NCBI RefSeq assembly: GCF_020103695.1
Contig: NZ_JAHXBF010000020.1
Span: forward strand, 62,001 to 126,000
Origin: Hyalangium versicolor
Lineage (GTDB): Bacteria; Myxococcota; Myxococcia; Myxococcales; Myxococcaceae
DNA length: 64,000 nucleotides
Direction: 5' to 3'
Shown in pieces: positions 19,060-27,082 of this stretch (positions within the stretch are counted from its first letter, which is position 1; each line of letters starts with the position of its first letter). A program made the translations under genes and the position numbers. Below the pieces are notes generated by a model, which ran no database searches, had not been told where the DNA came from, and saw only the letters and a list, made by a program, of their open reading frames with translations.

Positions 19060-19637
19060 GTGCGCGTCCTTGGAGTCGATCCTGGCAGCCGCTTCATGGG
19101 GTATGGCGTGGTGGAGGAGCGGCGTGGCCGGCTGGCGCACATAGCGCACGGGGTCATCAAGGTGGATCCGGATGCGCCGCTGCACCACCGGTTGATGGTG
19201 CTGCACGCGGAGCTGACGGGTCGGCTGAAGCAGTACCGGCCGGAGGCCGTGTCGGTGGAGGGCGTGTTCACCTTTCGCAACGCGCGCAGCGCCCTGGTGC
19301 TGGGGCACGCGCGAGGGGTGGCCCTGCTGGCGGCGGCCCAGGCGAACCTGCCCGTGTTCGAGTACCCCCCTGCGAAGGTGAAGCGCTCGGTGGGAGCGGG
19401 CGGAGGGGACGGCAAGGATGCGGTGGGCCGGATGGTGTGCTCACTCCTGCAACTCGAAGAGATTGAACGCGCGGACGCGAGCGATGCCCTCGCGGTGGCG
19501 CTCTGTCACCTCAACCAGGGACGGGCCGCGGCGCTGGGGGTGGGGAGCTCCCGAGGCGCTCGGGCCAAGCGAAGCAAGGGTGCGGCTGCGCTGCTCGCGG
19601 ATCGGCTGAGCCCGTCCTATCGGCGCCCGGAGGCGCG

Positions 19638-19641
<4 letters not shown>
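19060..19641 (+). CDS. ruvC: Holliday junction resolvase RuvC
   Basis: 193 residues from GTG 19060, chosen because it yields the canonical N-terminus VRVLGVDPGS behind GGAGAGG; an upstream GTG at 19027 would add 11 atypical residues. Acidic catalytic residues are Asp in GVDPGS, Glu in VSVEGVF and the paired Asp in ADASDALAVALCH. It cleaves Holliday junctions symmetrically at the RuvAB-bound crossover. The C-terminus extends past the fold with a basic, Ser/Ala-rich tail. The stop overlaps ruvA by 4 bp. Confidence 0.97.
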
Positions 19642-20249
<608 letters not shown>

Positions 20250-20258
20250 GTCACCGGT

Positions 20259-21998
20259 TCAGCGGATCTCCCAGCGGGAGGAATCCTCCGAGCCTCGGGA
20301 GTAGACGCCCCCGTTGGGCAGGGCGGTGTAGAAGAGGACGTCTAGCGCGCCTGTTACGGAGACTCCGTCGAACAGCCCCAACTCGCCGTCCTGTGGAATC
20401 GTAAAGCCGAGCTCCTTGGGAGCGAGGCGGACCGTGCCGTGAGGCGGCACCACATGCTCGGTCAGCACGGTGCTGGTGCTGGGATCGCGCAGAGAGGAAA
20501 TCGTCCGCCGCAGGTCCACCGTGAGGACGAGCCCGGCCGTGGAGAGCGCCTGGTCAGTCGGGTTGCGCAGCTCCACCCAGCCCTCGCGAGGGCTGACGGC
20601 GTTGAGCTGCAGGGTGGTCGGAGCGGTCCGGAATCGACCCAGTTCCCCGCGCACGAAGGAGGTCCGGCCGCGAGCGTAGGCCTTGAGGAAGGGGACTCCC
20701 TCGTGGAACTTGGCCATTCCGTCCGGGTCCGACGGCATGGACTCATCGGGGCCGAGCAGCAGGTACGGGTCGGCGTCCATGTGCGGAGCAATCAGCGCGT
20801 ACATCGCATCCACCCGAGCGTCGAAGACCTCGGGAGCGAGCAGGTCTTCCAGGCCCTTCTCGACGAGAGCGAACAGGCGCTCGCGCAGCTCGGGGTTGTA
20901 GATGATGCGGGTGTTGAGGTTGGAGAAGGCGGGGAGGAAGCCAGGGCGGGTGGCCCGCTTGGCGTACATCTTCGCCACCCAGCCGTCCGAGAGGCTGTAG
21001 CCAAACAGCGGGTGATCAACGACGGGCTTCATCCCCAGTCCATAGGTGGGCCACCAGCGCGCATCATTGTTGTTGAGATCCCAGGGCACGTAGGTCCACT
21101 TACCGGTGGTCGCGTCGTGGACGAGGTAGCTCTGCGAGTCCTCATGGATGTCATTGGAGATGAGCACGTCGGCCACCATGGCTCGCAGGTAGTGCTCCAG
21201 CTCCAGGTTGGCGTCGAGCATGGCAGGCAGGTTCGGCTCGGGGGCGCGGTTGATGACGTACATCAGCGTCATGACGTCGTCCTTGCTCTTCACGCTCTCG
21301 TTGGTCTCCTTCTGCCAGTCCTGCTGGTAGTCGGTGCGCCACAGCTTCATTTCGCAGTCCTTGGCACCGCAGCGGTAGATGGTGGGATCCGGATCAGCGA
21401 AGCCATGGGCCTCGGCGAAGTCCTTGTCCACGCGCTCGATGTCGAGGAAGACGCCCTGATACTGGCCGTTGATGGAGATGCGCACGAAGCGGGTGCGCGG
21501 GGCCGGTAGCCCCATGGCGAGCATCATGTCGAAGGCGAGCTTCTCGGTCATCATCGTCCGGTCCTGGAACTCGGCGATGAGGTTGTGCTTGCGCCGGCCG
21601 TCGAACTCGACGCCCTTGGGGAACTCGATGCGCCAGCTCTTCTTCGGGAAGAAGCGCGAGCTGGAGCCGCGCAGCCGCACCATCACTGGCTGGGCCTGGC
21701 CCTCGAAGACGAAGGTGGCCGGCTGCTCCTCCGCGTAGGGATCCTGGTCGAACAGCGCCAGCGTCTGCTCGGGGATCTGCAACTCGTAGAGCGGCACTTC
21801 CGTCTGCAGCGCCGGATACTCGAAGCGATCTCCCGACTGCTCCTGCTGCTGCGCTTTCTCCTGGCCGCAGCCATTGAGCAGCATCAACAGCATCGTTCCC
21901 ACCACCGCGATCCAGAGAATGGACCGCCCGTTCTCGTCCTGCCCGCCACCCACCATCGCCGCCACTGCTCTCATCACCGCACCCTCCGTCTCTTTCAC
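20259..21998 (-). CDS. CotH-family kinase-like lipoprotein with C-terminal beta domain
   Basis: 579 residues from ATG 21998; an internal ATG at 21974 is also possible. A long basic N-region, hydrophobic segment and lipobox LLNGC predict a lipoprotein. The body follows the CotH secreted-kinase pattern: VMVRLRGSSSRFFPKKSWRIEF, KHNLIAEFQDRTMMTEKLAFD, and the metal-binding/catalytic GKWTYVPWDLNNND at about 300-311. The C-terminal about 110 residues (LNAVSPREGWVELRNPT; GTVRLAPKELGF) look like a lamin-tail-like beta-sandwich. In Bacillus CotH phosphorylates spore-coat proteins; a surface protein kinase role here is inferred. Divergent from ECF module 2. Confidence 0.82.
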   Translation of the reverse strand: MKETEGAVMRAVAAMVGGGQDENGRSILWIAVVGTMLLMLLNGCGQEKAQQQEQSGDRFEYPALQTEVPLYELQIPEQTLALFDQDPYAEEQPATFVFEGQAQPVMVRLRGSSSRFFPKKSWRIEFPKGVEFDGRRKHNLIAEFQDRTMMTEKLAFDMMLAMGLPAPRTRFVRISINGQYQGVFLDIERVDKDFAEAHGFADPDPTIYRCGAKDCEMKLWRTDYQQDWQKETNESVKSKDDVMTLMYVINRAPEPNLPAMLDANLELEHYLRAMVADVLISNDIHEDSQSYLVHDATTGKWTYVPWDLNNNDARWWPTYGLGMKPVVDHPLFGYSLSDGWVAKMYAKRATRPGFLPAFSNLNTRIIYNPELRERLFALVEKGLEDLLAPEVFDARVDAMYALIAPHMDADPYLLLGPDESMPSDPDGMAKFHEGVPFLKAYARGRTSFVRGELGRFRTAPTTLQLNAVSPREGWVELRNPTDQALSTAGLVLTVDLRRTISSLRDPSTSTVLTEHVVPPHGTVRLAPKELGFTIPQDGELGLFDGVSVTGALDVLFYTALPNGGVYSRGSEDSSRWEIR

Positions 21999-22192
21999 AT
22001 CTCTTGGCTCTCACCCTGGGAAATGAATGAGGGGCCGCTCATGGACGAATCCTGTTTTTGTGGGGGATTTTCCTCCATCTGCCCGTTGTGGCTTGAACAC
22101 GCTCCTGCTTCCTCCAGAGGTGCCGGGTTGCCTTCCGAAAGAGAGCACCTAGATCCACGTCTGGGGCAGGCCGTTGACGGGGAGGGGCAGGC

Positions 22193-22789
22193 GTGCAGGT
22201 GAACATCGAGGACGCGCTCTGCTCGGGACTCGGCGAGGACGCCGCGGATCGTTGGCTCCTGGACTTTCATGCCGGGCGGCGCTCCGTCCTGGAGCAGTGC
22301 TACCGCGAGCTCTATCCCACCGTGCAGCGGGCAGTGGGGCGCGTGCTCACCGGGGCGGACCAGGAGACCGTCATCCACGAGGTCTTCTATCGATTGATCT
22401 CCCGCGAGGAGCTGCGCCGCAGTTTCCGGGGCGGATCGTTGAAGGCCTGGATCGCCACGGTGGCCTATCACCAGGCGCTCGAGTACGTGCGCCGCCTGCA
22501 GCGCGAGCGGGGAGCGCTGGAGCAGGCGAGGGATCTCGGAGTCGTCGAGGCGGATGCGGTGGAGGCCTCTGATTCCGAGTGCGAGGCCCGCATCCTTATA
22601 GAGCGATTCCGGCGCGAGTGCCTGCCGGAGAAATGGCACGCCGTTTTCGAGGCTCGCTTCCTGAAGCAATTGCCGCAGCGGGAGGCGGCTCGGGAGCTGG
22701 GCATGCACCGAACCACGCTGGCGTACCAGGAGTTGCGCATCCGCGCGCTGCTGCGCCGGTTCCTGTTGCGCGAAGGGAGTACACCATGA
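22193..22789 (+). CDS. ECF-type RNA polymerase sigma factor (module 2)
   Basis: 198 residues from GTG 22193 behind a GGAGGGG site. Region 2 is recognisable in LEQCYRELYPTVQRAVGRVL with VIHEVFYRLI and SLKAWIATVAYHQALEYVRR. Region 4 is in RFLKQLPQREAARELGMHRTTLAYQELRIRALL. Divergent from classical ECF groups. It is translationally coupled (4-bp overlap) to a zinc-finger membrane anti-sigma gene, then to a caspase-like protease and a propeller lipoprotein: four genes joined by ATGA/TTGA-type overlaps, so clearly one operon. Confidence 0.85.
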   Translation: MQVNIEDALCSGLGEDAADRWLLDFHAGRRSVLEQCYRELYPTVQRAVGRVLTGADQETVIHEVFYRLISREELRRSFRGGSLKAWIATVAYHQALEYVRRLQRERGALEQARDLGVVEADAVEASDSECEARILIERFRRECLPEKWHAVFEARFLKQLPQREAARELGMHRTTLAYQELRIRALLRRFLLREGSTP

Positions 22790-23556
22790 ACCCAAGGGTC
22801 TGCCCCATGCGCGGCCGTGTCGATGAGCACTTCGCGCGGAAGTTGAAGCCGGCGAGCGAGCACGCGCTGCGAGAGCACCTGCCGGCATGTACCTCCTGCA
22901 AGTCTCTGTATGAGCGGCACCTGCTGTTGCGGCGCTTGGACCCGAAGGCGAACGCGGATGCGCAGAGGCGGCTGGGGCAGGGGCTGGGATTGGTGAGGCC
23001 GCCGGTGCCGGTGACGCAGGGGGTGGCGGCGCTCGCGGTGGTGGCGTTGCTCGTGGTGGGAGTGGTGGCGACGAGGCCCACTCCGTTCTCGACGGAGGCG
23101 GAGGGTTTCACGGCGCGCGGGAATCCCGCGGCGGCCCAGCCGGACAACCTGCGCGTCTTCCGGGTGCGTCCGGGGCAGACGGCGGAGCCTGTCGAGGGTG
23201 AATTGCGAGCCGGGGACGAGCTGGCCTTCGCCTACGAGAACCCGCATGGGCGCAAGTGGCTGATGATCTATGCGGTGGATGAGCACCAGCACGTGTACTG
23301 GTTCCATCCGAGCTGGTCCGATCCGGATTCGAATCCCGCTGCGGTGCAGGCCTTCGGAGGCGTGGCGCTGCACGAGCTGCCCGAGGCCATCTCGCACGAC
23401 TTCGATGGAGAGCGGCTGGTGCTGCACGGAGTCCTGGCGGACGAGCGGCTCACGGTGAAGCAGGTCGAGGCGCTGATGCGAGGGCACACACCGGAACAGC
23501 CGCTGTCGCTCCGTGGAGCGGAGGAGACGTCGTTCACGGTGAAGGTGAAGCGATGA
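22786..23556 (+). CDS. Zinc-finger membrane anti-sigma factor with periplasmic sensor domain (module 2)
   Basis: 256 residues from ATG 22786. The N-terminal cytoplasmic domain contains a zf-HC2-type motif HLPACTSC (His31, Cys35, Cys38). A single transmembrane helix lies at about 78-96 (GVAALAVVALLVVGVVAT). The extracytoplasmic part (about 110-256) includes LRAGDELAFAYENPHGRKWL followed by MIYAVDEHQHVYWFHPSW, a beta-rich pattern resembling DUF4384-type domains. The expected job is to hold the coupled sigma factor at the membrane until the outer domain senses a signal. The release mechanism is unknown; the adjacent caspase-like protease is an attractive but unproven candidate. Confidence 0.85.
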   Translation: MNPRVCPMRGRVDEHFARKLKPASEHALREHLPACTSCKSLYERHLLLRRLDPKANADAQRRLGQGLGLVRPPVPVTQGVAALAVVALLVVGVVATRPTPFSTEAEGFTARGNPAAAQPDNLRVFRVRPGQTAEPVEGELRAGDELAFAYENPHGRKWLMIYAVDEHQHVYWFHPSWSDPDSNPAAVQAFGGVALHELPEAISHDFDGERLVLHGVLADERLTVKQVEALMRGHTPEQPLSLRGAEETSFTVKVKR

Positions 23557-25082
23557 GGGGAGCGGCCCGGGCGTTGGCGTTCGTCCTCGCCCTGGCGGCG
23601 CTGCCGGCCGTAGCGGAGGAACGGCCGCGAGCCGCCTTCGCGTTCATTGTCGGAGTCAACCACAGCGTGGATCCGAACGAGCCACCGCTCCGCTACGCGG
23701 ATGACGATGCGGCGCGCTACCTGGATCTCTTCCGGCTCCTGGGCGCACGGACGTACTTGCTGGCCCGGCTGGATGAGAACACGGAGCGGTTGCACCCGCA
23801 GGCCGCGGCGGAGGCAAGTGTTCCCCGTCAGGCCGAGTGGAACCGGTTGGTGGAGCAACTCGCGCACGACGTGGCGCAGGCGAAGGAGCGCCACCTGGGG
23901 ACGGTGCTCTATTTCGTCTATGCGGGCCACGGCAGCGTGCGCAACGGCCAGGGGTACGTGACGCTCGAGGATCGGAAGCTCACCGGGAAGGATCTGGCGG
24001 ATGAGCTGATCACCCGGGTGGATGCGGAGCAGGTGCACCTCATCGTGGACGCGTGCTCCTCGTACTTTCTGGCCTATGGGCGAGGGCCTGGAGGCCAGCG
24101 CCGGCCCCTGAGTGGCTTCAGCGAGGTGACCCGCCTGGCGGAGGACGGGCGAGTGGGGTTGCTGCTCTCCACGTCCAGCGTTCGCGAGAGCCATGAGTGG
24201 GAGGCCTTCCAGTCCGGCGTGTTCAGCCACGAGGTGCGCTCCGGTCTCTACGGGGCGGCGGACGCGGATGGAGACGGAAGGGTGAGCTACAAGGAGATCG
24301 CGGCGTTCGTGCAGCGGGCGAACGCGGCCATTCCCAACGAGCGCTTCCGGCCGGAGGTGCACGCCCGTCCGCCGAAGGATGGACAGTGGCTGGTGGAGCT
24401 GGGCAAGGCGCTCGAGCACCGGATCGAGGTGGACGGGAGCGAGTCCGTGCACCTGGAGCTGGAGGACAGCAGGGGCGTGAGGCTGGCGGACTTCCACAAC
24501 GCCTCGGGTCAGCGGCTCTGGGTGGCGAGGCCCGTGGGCACAGGCCCGCTGTTCGTGCGGCGTGTGATGGATGGGAGCGAATACCGCATCGACGCGATGC
24601 CCGAGGTGGTGAAGCTCGCCGCGCTCACGCCGCAGGCGCCTCGGACCGTGGCGCGAGGCGCGGAGCACGAGGCGTTCAGCCTGATCTTCTCGCTGCCGTA
24701 CGACCAGAAGACCGTCGAATCCTATGACTTCACGATGCCCGTTCCGCTCAAGCTCCTGGAGCCGGGGCGCCCGGCGTGGAGGAGCATCGCGGGCTGGAGC
24801 GTGCTCGGAGTAGCGGGGGCTACCCTGGGCGGAGGCGCGTGGACGACGCTGTCGGCGCGGGGACTGCGCTCGGAGAGCACGAGCGGCCTGTCCAATGCAG
24901 ATGCGCTGCACCGCAACGCTCGTATCCAGAGCCTCAATCGACGCTCTACAGCTCTGTACGCGGCCGGAGCGGCTGCGGGGGTGGTGGGGCTCGGGTTGCT
25001 GCTGTGGCCTGGGGCTTCAGCGGAGGCCTATCCGACGGTCTCGCCGAGTGCTGCGGGCCTGCACCTGGAGGGACGGTTTTGA
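23553..25082 (+). CDS. Secreted caspase-like (C14) protease with EF-hand loop (module 2)
   Basis: 509 residues. A signal peptide (to about 21) is followed by a caspase/metacaspase fold: RAAFAFIVGVNHS strand, catalytic His126 in YFVYAGHGS and catalytic Cys168 in HLIVDACSS. An EF-hand-like loop DADGDGRVSYKE at 237-248 follows, suggesting calcium dependence as in metacaspases. A beta-rich middle leads to two hydrophobic segments near the C-terminus (WSVLGVAGATLGGGAW; LYAAGAAAGVVGLGLLLW), so the protein is probably membrane-anchored with the protease outside the cytoplasm. Overlaps both neighbours by 4 bp. Same position in the operon as the caspase-like gene at 55716. Confidence 0.87.
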   Translation: MRGAARALAFVLALAALPAVAEERPRAAFAFIVGVNHSVDPNEPPLRYADDDAARYLDLFRLLGARTYLLARLDENTERLHPQAAAEASVPRQAEWNRLVEQLAHDVAQAKERHLGTVLYFVYAGHGSVRNGQGYVTLEDRKLTGKDLADELITRVDAEQVHLIVDACSSYFLAYGRGPGGQRRPLSGFSEVTRLAEDGRVGLLLSTSSVRESHEWEAFQSGVFSHEVRSGLYGAADADGDGRVSYKEIAAFVQRANAAIPNERFRPEVHARPPKDGQWLVELGKALEHRIEVDGSESVHLELEDSRGVRLADFHNASGQRLWVARPVGTGPLFVRRVMDGSEYRIDAMPEVVKLAALTPQAPRTVARGAEHEAFSLIFSLPYDQKTVESYDFTMPVPLKLLEPGRPAWRSIAGWSVLGVAGATLGGGAWTTLSARGLRSESTSGLSNADALHRNARIQSLNRRSTALYAAGAAAGVVGLGLLLWPGASAEAYPTVSPSAAGLHLEGRF

Positions 25083-27064
25083 AGGCGTGGCTGCCGGTGC
25101 TCGGGTTGCTGCTCGGGGCCTGCGTGGCGCCCGTGTCGCTGGACGAGCGTCCGTGTCCGTGCGGCGAAGGGTGGACCTGCTGCGCGGCGACGCAGATGTG
25201 CGTGCGGGAGGCGAACTCCTGCTCCATGCAGCAGCAGCCCTCGACGCCGCCGGATGGAGGGACGGACGGCGGGACGGATGGCGGTCACGACGCCGGGCCG
25301 GATGGCGGCTCCGACGGTGGAGTGGACGGAGGGACCGACGGCGGCCCGGACGAGGGGGACGGAGGGGATCCGGATCTCATCCTCCGTTGCTTCGACGAGC
25401 ACTGGTGTTGGGAGAACCCCTCGCCGCACGCGCGCTACTACGAGGCGGTGTGGGCGGGCGGGCCGGATGATGTCTGGGCGGTGGGCGCACCCGGCATCGC
25501 GACTCACTGGGATGGAAAGGGCTGGAAGGTGTACCGCTCGGCCACGCAGCAGACGCTACTGGCCATCTGGGGAACGAGCTCGGATGAGGTGTGGGCCGTG
25601 GGCCGCCAGGGCGCGGTGGTGAGGTGGAACGGGAAGGCCTGGCAGCCTGTGGGCACGGGGCTCAAACAGCACCTGGTCGCGGTGTGGGGCAGCGGCCCGA
25701 ACGACATCTGGGTCGGAGGCTTCGATGGCGCACTGCTGCACTGGAACGGAGCGGAGTGGACTCGGCCCGAGAGCACGCCGCCGCACTACTTCACGGGGCT
25801 TTGGGGCACGGGGCCGAACGACGCGTGGGTCATCACCGCGGAGGGAGCGCTGCTGCACTGGGACGGGCAGGCCTGGACACAGCAGCCGAGGTTCCAGAGT
25901 GAGCTCGTCCTGAGCCTGAGCGGCGCGGACGGAGTGCTATGGGCGCTGGACCAGACACTCACCACGGGGACGTGGCGTGTGCGTCGCTACGAGGGCGGAG
26001 CGTGGACCGTGGTCTACGAGGGGACGGAGCCGCTGAACAGCCTCGTGGCACTGAGCGCGAGGGATGCCTGGGCGGTGGGAGCACACGGCTCGGTCCTGCA
26101 CCTCGACGCTGAGGGAGCCTGGTGGAGCTCCATGGGCATCTCCGAGGATCTCGAGCACGTCTGGGGCACTGCGAGCATGGGGCTCTGGGCAGTAGGGAGC
26201 CGGGGCCAGGCGATGCGGTGGACGGGCGACGAGTGGGTCTCGCTGCGAGAAGGCGCTGACACGGCGATGCTGGGAGGCCGGGCGCTGAGCGCGACGGAGG
26301 CCTGGGCCACGGGCGATCGCGGCACGCTGCTGCGCTGGAGCGAGGGCCGGTGGTTGACCCTGACGACCGGCACGCAGGCCGCGTTGAACTCGGTCTGGGG
26401 CGCAAGCTCCAACGAGGTCTGGGCCGTGGGAGCGGGTGGGACCCTCGTGCGCTCCGATGGCATGACGGCCGCGCTGTGGCCGGAGTCCGTGGCCATGGAG
26501 ACGTTGCGAAGCGTATGGGGCTCCAGTGCTTCGGATGTGTGGGCGGTAGGCGATGCGGGCCGCCTCCTCCACTACGACGGACAGAGCTGGGATGTTCGTT
26601 CGAGCCCCACCACCGCCACGCTGTACCGGCTCTGGGGCACGGGCGTGGAGAACGTGTGGGCGGTAGGCGAAGCCGGGACACTCCTGCGCCGGAGCAGCGC
26701 GGGGTGGAAGGCCGTGACGCTGGATCCGCCCACCTCGCAGACCTTCTATGGCCTGTGGGGTTCGAGCGCGAATGACCTCTGGGCCGTGGGCGCGAAGGGC
26801 GTGGTGCGCCACTACGACGGCCAGCGCTGGTCACCCGTGCTCCCGTTCGCGGAGGGAGATCTCCTCGACATCTGGGGCACGGGGCCTGCGGACATCTACG
26901 CGCTCGAGCGGAGGGCCGATGGAATGACCCTCTTCCACTACGACGGAACCACATGGCTACCGTCACCCATCCCCTACGGAGGGGACTTCAACTCCCTCTG
27001 GGGGATGGGGACGGTGCCGCGGATAGGAGGCTTCGGCGGTTCGATCCTTCGCTACAAGCCCTGA
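25079..27064 (+). CDS. 14-repeat beta-propeller surface lipoprotein (module 2)
   Basis: 661 residues from TTG 25079, supported by GGAGGG 6 bp upstream and by the immediate lipoprotein signal (KAWLPVLGLLLGAC, Cys15). A Cys-rich knot (CPCGEGWTCCAATQMC) precedes a low-complexity PDGGTDGG-type spacer (about residues 58-100). About 14 repeats of 39-42 residues follow, of the form WGSSANDLWAVGAKGVVRHY plus D-G-x-x-W, a pattern that folds as beta-propeller blades (two seven-bladed propellers would fit). Last gene of the operon. Probably displayed on the surface by the long Asp/Gly spacer; ligand unknown. Confidence 0.85.
   Translation: MKAWLPVLGLLLGACVAPVSLDERPCPCGEGWTCCAATQMCVREANSCSMQQQPSTPPDGGTDGGTDGGHDAGPDGGSDGGVDGGTDGGPDEGDGGDPDLILRCFDEHWCWENPSPHARYYEAVWAGGPDDVWAVGAPGIATHWDGKGWKVYRSATQQTLLAIWGTSSDEVWAVGRQGAVVRWNGKAWQPVGTGLKQHLVAVWGSGPNDIWVGGFDGALLHWNGAEWTRPESTPPHYFTGLWGTGPNDAWVITAEGALLHWDGQAWTQQPRFQSELVLSLSGADGVLWALDQTLTTGTWRVRRYEGGAWTVVYEGTEPLNSLVALSARDAWAVGAHGSVLHLDAEGAWWSSMGISEDLEHVWGTASMGLWAVGSRGQAMRWTGDEWVSLREGADTAMLGGRALSATEAWATGDRGTLLRWSEGRWLTLTTGTQAALNSVWGASSNEVWAVGAGGTLVRSDGMTAALWPESVAMETLRSVWGSSASDVWAVGDAGRLLHYDGQSWDVRSSPTTATLYRLWGTGVENVWAVGEAGTLLRRSSAGWKAVTLDPPTSQTFYGLWGSSANDLWAVGAKGVVRHYDGQRWSPVLPFAEGDLLDIWGTGPADIYALERRADGMTLFHYDGTTWLPSPIPYGGDFNSLWGMGTVPRIGGFGGSILRYKP
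25250..25378 (+). repeat. GGACGG-type low-complexity repeat encoding Asp/Gly spacer
   Basis: Irregular GAY-GGN-GGN triplet repeats encode a DGG(T/S/V/P) spacer between the Cys knot and the propeller of the lipoprotein. Such tracts are common linkers in myxobacterial lipoproteins. Confidence 0.8.
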
Positions 27065-27082
27065 GCGGACCTGAGCGAGAAC

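Noticed and set aside
25250-25378. GGACGG-rich tract considered as a horizontally acquired or phase-variable element
   Set aside because: Triplets are irregular and in frame, coding a DGG spacer of a kind common in lipoproteins; slippage would need comparison between strains.
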